Assembly: GCA_027922465.2 (NCBI GenBank)
Contig: BQMF02000616.1
Coordinates: 1-64,000, forward strand
Reading direction: 5' to 3'
Length of the DNA stretch: 64,000 bases
DNA from: Turritopsis dohrnii
Lineage: Eukaryota; Cnidaria; Hydrozoa; Anthoathecata; Oceaniidae
The notes under the pieces were generated by a model, which saw only the letters and a program-made list of their open reading frames with translations, made no database searches and was not told where the DNA came from. Positions 50,908 to 62,556 of the stretch are shown here, in pieces. The stretch's first letter is position 1, and every line of letters starts with the position of its first letter. Position numbers and translations under genes: made by a program.

Positions 50908-51062
50908 GACCCTAATAACTTGCTACTGTCTTTGCCTCGTTAAACTCTGTCGCACCTCACTCCTTATACAGTTTCACAGTATCGATGTCACCCTTGTAAG
51001 CACAATTCCACATTAGCATGTTTACATCTTCCTCATTATCAAATTTAGATTGGTTTCGACAT
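50908..51062 (-). pseudogene. Ankyrin-like repeat gene, Polinton-2 right end (5' part)
   Basis: It reads inward from the ATG at 51062, which follows TATATAATAAAGG. Only about two repeats are recognisable before the insertion. Confidence 0.75.
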
Positions 51063-51312
51063 CCTTTATTATATACACTTTTTCAAATTTCAAATTTTTT
51101 ACCAGTGGACAGAACTGACGCATTCGGATACTGACAGTTTTGATGATGTCAGCAGTTTCGACGATAGTGCTGACGTAACAAGTTTTTCACGCGTGCGCAA
51201 AAGGGATGGGTGGATGATGTCATCGGTCGCAGTTTTCCACGATAGTGCTGACGTCAGCAGTTTTCGACGGATCCGCAGTAGGGATAGGGTGGTTTTGATT
51301 GATGACGTCATC
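51063..51312 (-). repeat. Polinton-2 right terminal inverted repeat
   Basis: Inverted match to 24032-24274. CRE octamers TGACGTCA remain at 51250 and 51303, with others altered by one base. Further GATGACGTCATCGG copies and a (GT)n tract continue outward to about 51372. Confidence 0.85.
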
Positions 51313-51372
51313 GGTTGCGCCAGAATCTGATGACGTCATCGGTTTTGTGTGTGTGTGTGTGTGTGCGTGAAT

Positions 51373-52465
51373 CGGCTAGAATCGGCATATTATTATTTTT
51401 AACATAACTTTTGCATACCAAAAACATTGATGTTCCAGTTAAAACATTAAAGTTAATCAACGAAGATATATAGAGCTTGTGATAGATGAACAGCGGTAAA
51501 TTCACGCATGCATAAGAAATGTACTAACACGTCCGTATACTATTACTATGTACAGTCTTCTACAAGTTTTAATGTAATAGCATTCAGCGGGTTGATTGTT
51601 TGCCTATTATTGTGTATATAGTCAATGGAATATAAACACAGGCGAAGAATTCAAACTTTTGATTTGATTTAGAAAGCAAGCCATGTGGAAATGTTGCTTG
51701 TATTCAAGATATCTCCGGCAAAGATTTTCAATTTCTATATGACTTTTTCACAGAATGGCGTGGAATTTACTTTCTCTCCAGACTGGTTTAGAAGAAATTT
51801 TCTGTATTTCATTTATCAATATTTTGGATTCTATGCTATTTCCTCTTATGAAAGCAGTGGGTGTGCCTTGTTAACTTAATAGTCCTCTTATGACTGAAGC
51901 ATTGTAACATAAAAGTATGACCGGGGCTTCCTAACTTCTTTTTTCACTGAAAAGGCTAGACCCTGGGAAGAAAAAAAAACATTTGATTTCGACATTTGTG
52001 TACATTTGAGATTTGTGTTTTTAAATCAACAAAACAATGTATATATATTTCGCTAATACACAACAATTCAGCATGTAATATTTTTTTTCTCATTTTTAAC
52101 CAATAGGTTATATATATACCAAAAAAGAACATGAGTAACATGAGTGGTAATCAACAAGAACAACACTGAAATTTCATTTTTGTTCTGAGATGGCAGATGT
52201 TACATAATTTTGTTGAAATCTTTTGTTGATTCTCACCCCCTCAAATATAAATCAAGTTACAAATATTATTTTTAACTGCATAGAGAACTGCAGGAGAACA
52301 CAAAAAATAACTTGTTGCAAATTTAAGGTATCATCCACACATCAGTCATCACTGCCTCCTACTACAGTGAAAAAAAGGATAGACAGCTGGGTTGGTAGTG
52401 TGATGGTAGACTTTCCTTCAAATATCCACTGATCTTCCAAAAAGCAACAAAGCATAAAAGGCATA
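51373..52465. other. Intergenic, no gene recognised
   Basis: AT-rich DNA beyond Polinton-2. Short frames show no domain. Confidence 0.55.
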
Positions 52466-52898
52466 TGTGACGGTTTGAGGGAAAATCATAACAAGTGATA
52501 ATTTCTGATAAATTTATTAGTAAATTACTGATTAGAAAACAATAGATTTCGATGAATCAGTAATTCGTTCGATTTATCAGTAATTTGTTTGATGAATCAG
52601 TATTACTGATAAAATAATTGGTAAATACTGATAAAGAATCAGTAATTTATCAGTATTACTGATTCATCGAACGAATTACTGATAAATCGAATGAATTACT
52701 GATTCATGGATAAATCAAACGAATTAGATTCATCGAACGAATTACTGATAAATCGAATGAATTACTGATTCATGGATAAATCAAACGAATTACTGATTAT
52801 TTATCAGTATTACTGATTATTACTGATAAAGTTCTGATAAATTACTGATTAATTTATCAGTAATATCACTTGTTATGATTTTCCCTCAAACCGTCACA
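52466..52898. mobile_element. 433-bp foldback MITE with TA duplication and internal repeats
   Basis: Terminal repeats (TGTGACGGTTTGAGGGAAAA and on, ~35 bp) are inverted at both ends, flanked by TA at 52464-52465 and 52899-52900. The interior is made of repeated ATTACTGATAAATCGAA and inverse units in both orientations, so the whole element can fold into a long hairpin. Confidence 0.85.
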
Positions 52899-53110
52899 TA
52901 TATAAATATAATATAGGTACCATAAGATGAAATATAAGACAAAAAGAAAATAGTCTACATTGTTCTCCAACCTATGTACTGCCTGTGTTAACTTAACAGC
53001 AACATTTATTTTAAAATGTTGCTGAGGGAGGCTCTTCAGTATTCTGTTGTTGTCAATTTTTAAATAAAAGATAGTGTAACACAGGGAATAGGGTGAAATC
53101 TATTAAAGGG

Positions 53111-53586
53111 ATTCCTGCGTCCAAAATGATAATTTACAAATATGATAGAGCTGAAAAAGTTGCTTAACAAGTCTCTTTTCAGTATTTCAATTATTTATAG
53201 TTTCTGAGATATTTCGTTTTTAATATCTTATATTTAATTTATGCAATGCATATTTATGATGTAATAAGATAGTAACTTACACTTTTTATCGCAATAACTT
53301 TAGATATGATTAATATTACATCGTTGTAAGTTACTATGAAGTAGAGGCTTCCACTCTGAGTTGATTTATAGAAGAATGAAGTCACAATATTTACTAATTC
53401 AGAAGTTATACACACTAACAAAATACTATCTTATTACATCATAATTATGCGTTACATAATTTGAACATTTTTAAATTGAAATATCTGCCCAAGGAAACAA
53501 AATTTCCAAAAACTGTAAAAAGAGTTCTTAAACAACTTTGTGAGTTCTATCATCATCCCCTGAAATATCGTTTTGGACGCAGGAAT
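53111..53586. mobile_element. 476-bp foldback MITE
   Basis: The ends ATTCCTGCGTCCAAAA and its inverse at 53571-53586 enclose further inverted pairs (GATGTAATAAGATAGTA near 53258 and its inverse near 53425; GTAACTTACA near 53272 and its inverse near 53325). Target duplication not resolved. Confidence 0.75.
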
Positions 53587-53759
53587 ATTTTCATAAAGGA
53601 GCAGGTTGATTGGCATAGATTGCTTTGATTTTTCGCGACTATTCATAAACATGTTTCCCCTAATTTAAAAAAAAATCAAGACACAGGACCCAGACGAGAA
53701 GAGCACTCTCTCCCTCTTCTCTTCTCTATATATACTTTTTTTCATTTTTGAATAAGAAC

Positions 53760-54311
53760 TTAAGCGTTACAGCAGGATACATATATAAAACAATCTATGT
53801 CACCCTGCAACATATCCATATCTAAGCACGGACAGTAAATCGTATAAAGAATGATTTTAGTCATATTATTTCTAGCCTCTCTACTACTGTGAGTTTGTCC
53901 TTCCAACAACTCAATGTTGTCCATAATAAAGTTTAAACATGACAATGTGTTAGGGAAGCTCATCGAGTTTTTAAAAAACAGAAAGCGCTCTGTTAAAGCC
54001 AAAGCCTCGTCACCTTCGCCCACATGTATTCTATATTTTTTTGCTGAGACCTTTTTCTTCTTTCTTACGGGAGAAGCGGTCGGAGCAAAGTCAGCTTTTA
54101 CCGGCATGTGGTCCCGTCCTCGTCCGCCATTTTGTTTATTTTGATTTTTTCTATCTTTCTCCCAGCCGTCTCTGGTTTAACTAATGACGAAGGATTCCTT
54201 GTTGTAGATATTAATATGACTTTAGTGAGTGAAATCACGGTAAAATTTGCAAGTCAGCAGTTTTTAAAAATGAGGATCCTCGCTTCTTTTAGCTTCGTTG
54301 ATTATCTTTAA
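53760..54311. other. Possible host gene start region, uncertain
   Basis: A GC-richer island around 54000-54170 has an open minus-strand frame (54107-53760, 115 codons, basic N-terminus with RKKKKVSAKK) and, on the plus strand, a frame from 54108 with a signal-peptide-like hydrophobic stretch (AILFILIFSIFLPAVSG). CCGCCATTTTG-type sequence suggests a promoter. I cannot say which, if either, is real. Confidence 0.3.
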
Positions 54312-54429
54312 AGAATAAAAGACTGAAAGTGTACTTTTTGTTCGTTATACTGCGTTTTTGTTAAATTTCCTGAGAAGTTACCAACACCCTAACAACGATT
54401 TTTTCGAGCTATATGCAAAACAAACAAGA

Positions 54430-54985
54430 GCTTATGTAGAAAAAAAACTCGTTTCTTCGAAAAACAAATGTATGTTTTGAATTATAATTTTTTGAAACCG
54501 AAAATGAATTCGAACAGATAAATGCCTTTTTTTAACTCGATTTTTGAAAACCTTGATGATAAAAGACAGAACAGATAACTAACAAACGTAGAAAGTAACA
54601 AGAAATTCTGATCTGTGCTTTCCTGACACGAAAAACATATCTATTTTCAAGTGCCAAAGTACATTGATTCAGTACCATAAGTAACTAAAAGTCCCAGCTT
54701 TATGTAGACCTATTTGATTAATATCCATTCCTTCATCAATTAAGTGATAAAATATCAAAGAAAACGTATTTTAAATGTATGTGATTTAAAACCTTCGAAA
54801 ATTCAAAAGCCTGCCTTCATTCATTAAAATGTATATTGAGTTTTCAACGGGGACTCGCAGACTCTAAATCGCAGACTAATTGCCATTTCGGCCGTAGTAG
54901 GAGGAGGTGGAGGAGGAAGAGTAGTAGTAGGAGTCGGAGTCCACGGGTGTTTTAATACGGTATTCGCTATCGCTGCTACCGTAAT
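54430..54985 (-). repeat. Microsatellite-bearing repeat family, copy 2 (reverse, truncated)
   Basis: Matches 39472-40060 in reverse, ending with GCTGCTACCGTAATAA at 54972-54987. The simple-sequence part has become a GGA/GTA mixture (54896-54935). The far end is missing. Confidence 0.75.
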
Positions 54986-56175
54986 AATATACAATCAATC
55001 AAAAACTTTGAAACTATTATCATAAACAAACATTAGCGATGCACACTGCAGAAAGACTATCGTCGTATGATTAAATTGAGAATAGGGATTAGTTTGAGTA
55101 AAAATTTAATCTGATTTCAAAAGCAACGCCCCCATAATGGATTTCAAAGTGCTAAATATTGGAACAATCTGCCTATAAATGTCGCCCACCATGATTGGCG
55201 AAGAAAATTTTGGTTTCCAGGTCTTTTCATCATTTTTTACCCGTAGGTTATCTTCCTGATAAGATATGCGGGAATCGCCAGCTTCATAAAATAAAATACA
55301 GTTTTTACAATGGTCGCTTTTAAATTACTAGAGAGAACACCTCACTCACTTATCGCTGTTCTGAACACAGTTCTTCTGATGTCTGACTTAGATTTTGAAA
55401 CATAAAGGCCGGTTTTCAGTTCAATCCCTGTGGTCGCGCGCCTGAACGAAAGCTTTTTCATTCGCTCAGTAGTTGCAATAATTTGAGCTACCAAGTGAGT
55501 CGGCCAATCAAAAATCTATTCACTCATATATCAGACCACAGCGAATAAGCTAGAAATCGGTCTTAAAGGAAATGCAAAGGAAAATCTTTCTAACACCCTC
55601 CATCGCCCTATCAACAATAACTAACTAGATACTTTTAAATTGCGTGGAAAAACAACTATTTCAGCAGAAAATACTAGCCAAAAGAACTTGAAAATGGAGT
55701 TCTATTTATGTAAAACTGATTTTGAAATTCGATATATTCATTTAAAAAAACGGCTTTAAAATTTCAGTTATTATGAAGCACACTGTACGTGAAATCCTAT
55801 ATTGACTTATGAAATTTTAATGACTTACGCCCATTATGATGTGACAGTTGTTTGATGTATTAAGAAAATAATGATAATCCGGAAACTACGAATTGAGATA
55901 AAGAAAATCTAGCTTATTAAAAGATTTAATATTCGATGATTTAATATCAAAAGCAGATTTGATAAGAAATCGTGGAAAAAATAAAAAATATATAATATAG
56001 ATATCAGCTCAATACTATCTTCTATGTAATCCTTTGTATAAAGGTTGATAAAGCACTTTGGAAACCAAACGTAGGAAGTGTAAGGCGGTAATAAAAAACT
56101 TGCAATTACTGTTCAAATCATTAGTTATCACAACATTTGACATACTGCGGAATTCGAAGATATCTATCATTAGAA
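54986..56175. other. Upstream region of the membrane protein ORF
   Basis: No ORF. It may hold the promoter and 5' UTR of the gene at 56176, but no specific element is clear. Confidence 0.4.
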
Positions 56176-57000
56176 ATGGGTTATAAAGACATTATTGACA
56201 CATTAAATGTTTCGGGGGATGTGATTTGCTGTACAAAAAATTTTACTGCGGTTTCCGTAATTGTTGGGATAGTAAAACTGCTAATTGTTTTGGTGGAAAT
56301 AATTGCTGGTGGATTGACTTTACATGTTAACTTCAACGATTTGTCAGATTATAAGGAGAATAATACTCTTTTTGTGAACGCAAGTCTTTTAAATGATGAC
56401 AGTGGGTTGCAGTACACACATCTACTGCCTATCCATGTTGATGTATCGCGTTTCCAGAATTCATTATATTCATTTACATTCTTCTTTATATTTGATATCG
56501 TGATTGTACTGATAAGTTTTGTGGTGTATTTTAAGCGAGTAAAGAAAGTTAAGGATCGTCTTCCTTTTTCGTGGATACCTGTGACACTTTTCATTGAAAT
56601 CCCGCTAATGGTATCGGGGGCAAGTATGTTGAAAGCCCGTGGTGTAATCAACTGGGAAGACCAAATATTTGATATGTTGCTGCAAGGGATTTTCTTGATC
56701 AATCTGCCACTTCAAACGACTCTTGATTATATTGTTACCATCGGTTTAAAAAAATATTGCCATTGTGCAGCTACGGTTATAGTTCTTCCCGTTTCTTTCT
56801 TGCTTGGTGCCATGGTATACGTCCCCGTCTCCTGGACAATTTTGGGATTGGAAGGCCTTGGTGGACGAAAAATGGAAGGTGATGCAAAGATTGTTATGCT
56901 TATACTGGCAGGAATTGGTTATTTCGGCCAATGGGTGTGGGCCTTGTTAATAACAATTTTACTAATGTATTTTGGGATCCAGTTTTGTAAAAAATGGTAA
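56176..57000 (+). CDS. Multi-pass membrane protein, 274 aa, unknown
   Basis: Six hydrophobic segments can be counted (residues about 20-48, 103-127, 140-160, 170-195, 203-227 and 240-270). The first long loop has two N-x-S/T glycosylation candidates (NNTL and NASL). There is a Cys-Cys pair near the N-terminus and a basic KKW C-terminus. The frame is intact and intronless, and AATAAA follows at about 57305, some 300 bp after the stop. I do not recognise a family. Lack of repeats around it makes this the best candidate for an ordinary host gene here, although it could be a retrocopy. Confidence 0.55.
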   Translation: MGYKDIIDTLNVSGDVICCTKNFTAVSVIVGIVKLLIVLVEIIAGGLTLHVNFNDLSDYKENNTLFVNASLLNDDSGLQYTHLLPIHVDVSRFQNSLYSFTFFFIFDIVIVLISFVVYFKRVKKVKDRLPFSWIPVTLFIEIPLMVSGASMLKARGVINWEDQIFDMLLQGIFLINLPLQTTLDYIVTIGLKKYCHCAATVIVLPVSFLLGAMVYVPVSWTILGLEGLGGRKMEGDAKIVMLILAGIGYFGQWVWALLITILLMYFGIQFCKKW

Positions 57001-57471
57001 AAATTACTCATGTCTGACGATGACACAGGAACAAACAGATTTATGTTATGTAAAATCAAAACTAGCTAAAAACACGTGTTATAGTTACTGGCAACTTATT
57101 ATGAAGAGATAAACTACAAACAGGATTAATTCGAACTAGTGTTGAAACTTTTTTCTGCCTCGTGTTTTAACGCCAATTAAATAATGAATTTTTTTTATTT
57201 TCCACTAAGCCATTGTAGAAATTAGAAATATGTGGGGTTTTTTTGTCGTTAGTAAAGCTTGTCAATTTTAACTTTAGTGTTACAAATCTATTAATCTTTT
57301 ATAAAATAAAGTTACTAAATATACTTTTAATTTGCCTGAGTTATGCCTGAATACCGTATGAGTTTACTTGATCTAGGTTTGGGCGCCATTAGTGCCCTAC
57401 ACTGTTTCTATTGTCTTGCGTGCCATACGTGCTCTTCTCTTTGTATGCTCTTCTCTCTGAATTTATTTTTG

Positions 57472-57690
57472 GATGTCTGCGTAAGCAAGAAAGCCTTTAC
57501 GATCGTCTTTGTTTTTCTTAGTTTTTTTTTTAAATCTTACTGTCCAAACCTTGCGAATTTTATCTTGAAATTCATTGGTTCATACGACCGCCGTCATTGG
57601 TGTATAAAGGGCCACTATTACGAAAGGGTGCTAATGAACTTTAATAGCACTAGTTTATTGGCTTGATTTCCGCCATGTGATCATCCGGGT
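57472..57690 (+). repeat. Dispersed ~215-bp repeat, copy A
   Basis: Matches 63033-63275 over blocks such as CTGCGTAAGCAAGAAA, TACGATCGTCTTTG, ACTGTCCAAACCT, GAAAGGGTGCTAAT and GTTTATTGGCT. Non-coding. Confidence 0.75.
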
Positions 57691-58488
57691 TTTTTTCGAC
57701 TTTACAATTGCACGCTGTTCGCATAATGGTTTACTATCAGTGGTACCGAAGAAATCTACTTAGATTTCCAAAGGTTGATTGATCAATGTGGAATATTTTT
57801 AAAAGAAGATTTACACTTCCAAAACCGAAAGTAATTGGTAGAAAATTTATAAATTATCTTGCAATGATTCTACTGTGTTCATTCTTTTCTAAAGACAAGT
57901 TTGCAGTGATTTGTAAAAACAGCTTGTGAAAAAGGAATGCTTTTGTTTCTCGGAAAGTGTTTGGGATTCTTATAAGCCTTTCTAACAAAAGACCGTCTGT
58001 TTCATGTGTGGGTTGTTATGCTTTTTAAGCTCTGGATACGTACAGTTCAGCTCAGTTTCCTCTTAAACTCAAACAACAAGAATGTTTACCCTGCCTCTGC
58101 CTGTGCATCATTTTTTATGTTTGATGTTTCTCTAGCTATTTTAGCTTATTTACTTGTATAGTTTTTGGCTGTATTATCAATGTCTTGAATTAAGAATGGG
58201 GACTTCCTATTTATGGTAGCAAACTGAAATTTATCTTTACTCTCAGTAAATTCTAATAAATGCCGGACATCTTTCTTTAACACAAATATCTGCTTTCAGT
58301 TATGTTTGCTATTTTTGGTAAGTTTGGGTCATATTTTTCATAATCCAAATCTTTGTTTACGTTTTGTGTTTTGGAAGTCTTTTCGTAATTAAGAAGATTG
58401 ACCGCATATTTTGAAAGACTTACGTAATCACTGTGATGATATCTAAAAGTATGTATTTAATTTAATGTTATTTTGTTCATTAAGTTTA
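57691..58488. other. Intergenic, no gene recognised
   Basis: AT-rich; nothing identified. Confidence 0.5.
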
Positions 58489-59094
58489 CAGTGTGCCTCT
58501 GAGAAATTTAGCCTTAAACTTCAACAAGCAATAACTTTTTATACACTTGTCAGTTTTTAGCAATTCAAACACCATCAGAAAGATAATTCTGTAAACTCTT
58601 TTATAATTCAAAAAAATCTTTGTATTTATGGATGGTTAAGAAGTTAAAAGGGATTTTCTAGAGGTAACGGATAATTTAAACTATAATGATCGATTAACAC
58701 ATTCTTACAATAAAAACTACAAAATGTTACAAATGTAAACAATAAAAGTAAAAGTGATTTTAACAAAGAAATTTTACATTTATTTAACACATAATTTTTA
58801 TTCCCAGTTGAAAATCAAAGATTCATTATTATTTGAATAGATTCATGTTCAAAAACAAAGAGACATAGACTCATTAAAGAACGTGTTAATCGATCATTAA
58901 GAAAGTTGTGATGCGTTAGATGCCAAAAAACTGTTATAACTTGGAAAATACAAATTTTCAATGTCTAATTATTATATGTCCAGAAAGCCAACAAAATGCT
59001 CTTTCTAATGGTATAAAAACCGCTAAAAACAAATCAGTGTATGAAAAGTTATTAGATGTTAAGTCTTCGGGCTAAATTTCTCAGAGACACACTG
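58489..59094. mobile_element. 606-bp MITE with TA duplication
   Basis: TIRs of about 25 bp start with CAGTGTGCCTCTGAGAAATT (right copy with one change), flanked by TA at 58487-58488 and 59095-59096, as for Tc1/mariner-type elements. Inside is a second inverted pair (ATGATCGATTAACAC near 58686 and its inverse near 58884), which may be a nested smaller element. Confidence 0.85.
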
Positions 59095-60244
59095 TATATG
59101 CAGTTACGTACGTTTCGTATTGTGTCAGTTATACTTTCATAATGCTCTGGGGTGTTTGCGTAATTAACAATTTAATGTTTTTAAATTTCTGTATAAAATT
59201 TTATCTTTTCGGGAAATTTAGTTCAGGTAATGCATGTTTGTAAATCAATAGTATGGCAATGACATATTGTTAATCAAACTAAAGCACAAATTTCTGTCTT
59301 CAGTTATGTATGTTGATTTTTTAGGTATGTACAGATGTATTTTGCATGATCTAAGTATATGATTTTCTTTTTGTGCTTATGATTTGGTAGTTCTGTTAGG
59401 AAGGTTGACAAGAAATTTAATATATCGCCGCTCATGTGCACCTGCTCTGTGTCACCCCGGAGACCCCAATAAACCTCATATTTCCTTAAGAACGGTCGTA
59501 CAACTTGTGTTCAGTCAGAGGGAGATTCTAAATCAAATATCAAATATCAGTTTAAACAATGGTTCCAAAAAACCCAAATTTCATAATGTGCTATTTATTA
59601 CGGTAGCAGCGAAAGCGAATACTGTATCAAAACACCCGTGGACTCCTGCTCCTCCTCATCCTTCTCCGGCCGAAATGGCAATTAGTCTGCGATTAAGAGT
59701 CTGCGAGACTCAACCAATAACGCAATGTAAGTTCTAATGAAGGAACGCAGCCTTCGAGTTTCGGAAGCTTTTACTTATCAAACATTTAAAAGTAGATTAC
59801 GTTTTATTTTGAAAGTACACAACCTGGTATTTTGTAGCTTAATCCATGAAAGAATGAATTCTTGTCGGATAGGCCTACATAAAAATGGGACTTTTAGTTC
59901 ATTACGCTAACTGAAAATACTTGATATGTTGCTTTTCTTGACGGTAAAGCTTATCAGTTCAAAATTTCCTACTACCTCATTTGTTAGGTAACTATATACT
60001 ATGTTTCTGCATTAAGGCTTTCAAAGATCTAGTTCGAAAAGGCAGTTATTTGTTTGAATTCATTGTTGGTTTCATGAAATTATGATTAAAGACAATTTTT
60101 TTTCGAAACGCGTGGTTTTTTTCTACACATAGTCTTACAAAAAATTTTCTTATAAAAAAATTATATACAGCTCACTACGGAAGCGTATTAGTGCCATTAA
60201 CTTTTTTTAACATATAGCAGTTTATGTTAAGAAAAATTATATGT

Positions 60245-60460
60245 TTTTGAACTTAGTAATCACAAACTTAATTTTTAAAAAAAAAAAAAAAAAAAATTTC
60301 GAACTTAGAAATCACAAACTTAATTTTTTTTAAAAAAAAATTTTTTCGAACTTAGAAAACACAAACTTAATTTTTTTTTTTAAATAAATTTTTCGAACTT
60401 AGAAAACACAAACTTAATTTTTTTTTTTTAAATAAATTTTTCGAACTTAGAAAACACAAA
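60245..60460 (+). repeat. ~46-bp tandem repeat, about four units
   Basis: Units consist of TTCGAACTTAGAAAACACAA and an AT-run (A/T homopolymers of varying length). Lies in the left arm of the foldback element. Confidence 0.8.
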
Positions 60461-61025
60461 GTACATAACAGTCTGTGTATGACATGGATGGCTTCAGTTT
60501 ATGTGTACACACATGCACATGTGTTTATCTCTATAGCGGTCAACAAACAAGCCAGCAGCTACGAACAACAGAATTATGATATTTAAGATTGAAGATTTCT
60601 CTGGGGCTCTATGATAATGGACAGTTCTACCAGTAAGCTACAGCATGGTTGCTTACTTACGCTTGCCTGCCTTGCTTTCAGATCTTCTACTCCAATTTCT
60701 GTTTACTTTTCAGGAAAAAGTCGCATTCAGTGAACAGAATAATGATAAATCCGCTGAGCTATGTTCGAAAAAATTTGAACAAAAATTTTTTTGCACTTCG
60801 TCATTTCTATATGGCGCGCCAAACGTGACATTAATACTTTGTCAAGAAAATTTAGACTTTGTCGCCTGTGATTTAATACTTTCTCTAGAAATGCACTTTC
60901 TTTGGAAATATAGAACTAAAAAAATACATATGATACTTTCTTGATTATAATAAAAACAATCAGCTCTGTTTATAACTTTTTCAAGTATTTTATTTACTTT
61001 TACGAATAACACTAAAAAGATACAT

Positions 61026-61060
61026 GGATCACGTGGATGGACCAAAGTCTATCCACGTGA
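61026..61060. repeat. Short palindrome with two E-boxes
   Basis: ATCACGTGGAT and its inverse ATCCACGTGAT are separated by about 13 bases. It lies in the non-arm interior of the foldback element. CACGTG is the canonical E-box. Confidence 0.6.
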
Positions 61061-62390
61061 TTGTTTTGTCTCGCTCTCCCGCGAAGAAGGAATTTAGCTG
61101 ATTTATGAAGAAGTAAAAAGAAGAAAAATGGCAGCTTCGCTTTTTTGCCAGAGCTGAATCAAACAATCACCAAATTTGAAAGCTTTAAGGATACTGACGA
61201 TGAGCATATTATTAACTATGCGTGGAAAACTTAGCAGAAAAGCATCTGCCTTGTCACTTGTCACAGAAAGTTTCGAGCTTTCATTGTGAGCTGCAGGAGA
61301 TTCATTTTGATGATGGGTTGTTGCTCACTAGATGATTTTAGAGAAATTGAACGAAATTTTATACTGACCCTATGTAATTTCAATGTTATGTTTATTGATG
61401 GGCTTCAAGCCTTCAAGTTTACAGTACTCCTGCTTATTCGCCATATTTAAAAAAAATATCAACACACACGTGCGTAGACTCGGCTATTTGGATAAACGAG
61501 GTAGCCTGATCCATTACGTCATCTAGCAGCCCATTGAAAGTCTTATGAAAATGTTGAAAGTCTTATGGAAATGTTGAAAGTTTTATTAGAGTCTTCGTCA
61601 TAGAATACGATTTCAAAAAGAAAGTGCTATTTATCTGTGTTTTAATTCAATTATTATTGAAATAGGTGAAATTTGTTTTACAAAAGGCAAAAAAATTGAA
61701 AGAAAGTATTAAATTTCTATGAAAGTATTATTTTCTTGACAAAGTATTATTGTCATGTTCGGCGCGCCATATTTCTATGTTCAAAAAAATTTGAGTATAA
61801 TTGCGATTCTCATATTCTCATATTCGAAAAAAGTTGAGCATGAAATTTTTCACAACGTGTTTTTCTAAGTTCGCGAAAACAATTGATTGTAAAAATTTTC
61901 TTAACATGGTGGATATATATACTATGTTACGAAATTTCAATGGCACTAACACGTTTCCGTAGCTCACGCATGTATAATTCTTTTGTCTTTAATAAATTAA
62001 TTTCTGGTCGTTTATGATAAGACCTTTTTTACACTAACTAATAATTTTAACATATTTATCGTTATGCCTACTTTCCACCAGTGAGATATAAAGAAACACA
62101 AGCCTCAAACAACTTTGTAGTAACTTTTTATAACTTTAAGTAGAATTGCTGCTACCGTTTTGCTCCACCTGGCTCTTGTTTACATTTTAAAACCAATCGT
62201 TTTTCACTTTAACAATACACTCAAAACAGAGAGAGAGAAAACTTCAACTTATTATTACCTTTTGCTTTAAAAAGCTTACGCGCTCTGACATGGGTGCTTT
62301 CAAAAGTAGAGGGAAATGGTTTCTCTTCTTAAAAAGATCACAAGGAAAGAGATAGAAAAGCACGCGCTAAATGGGCATACCGGAAAAGTG

Positions 62391-62556
62391 AGACCCGGGA
62401 CCCTAAGGTGGTGGGACCCACCACCCGGGACCCTCCAAATGTGAGGTGGGGGACCCGGGACCCTACTAGCTGTAAGTGGGACCCGGGACCCTATTGACTG
62501 TAAGTGGGACCCGGGAACCGGGACCCTAGCCGCTGTAAGAAGTGGGACCCGGTTCA
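62391..62556 (+). repeat. GC-rich minisatellite (GGGACCCGGGACCC units)
   Basis: Repeats of GGGACCCGGGACCCTA with spacers of the type CTGTAAGTG, about five imperfect units of ~28-36 bp. Extremely GC-rich against an AT-rich background, and self-complementary. Confidence 0.85.

Larger units (their letters stand above)
24032..51312. mobile_element. Polinton-2, degenerate and heavily invaded by other transposons
   Basis: TIRs at 24032-24274 and 51063-51312 are inverted copies of each other, with CRE-like and GCGCATGCG motifs as in Polinton-1 but clearly diverged. The gene order inside follows Polinton-1 from polymerase to ATPase, with stops, frameshifts and deletions in nearly every gene. It differs in having ankyrin-like genes at both ends and one in the middle. 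Insertions total about 14 kb: Helitron 32811-33673, piggyBac 34449-42254 (with its own nested elements), and an unknown element 45360-50907. It serves as an outgroup for reading the changes in Polinton-1. Confidence 0.9.
60176..61961. mobile_element. 1.79-kb foldback element with 6-bp target duplication
   Basis: Ends TACGGAAGCGTATTAGTGCC and its near-inverse (CACTAACACGTTTCCGTA), flanked by GCTCAC at 60170-60175 and 61962-61967. Long imperfect inverted arms continue inward, including a GGCGCGCC site pair near 60813 and 61761. The uninterrupted sequence in copy 1 of the host repeat confirms the insertion. No protein gene seen. Confidence 0.85.
59598..62185 (+). repeat. Microsatellite-bearing repeat family, copy 3, with nested foldback
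   Basis: Begins TTACGGTAGCAGCG and ends GCTGCTACCG...CTGGCTCTTGTTT like copy 1. The simple-sequence part is CTCCTGCTCCTCCTCATCC. The continuity of copy 1 around CAGCTCATGCATGTATAATT is interrupted here by the element at 60176-61961. Confidence 0.75.
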
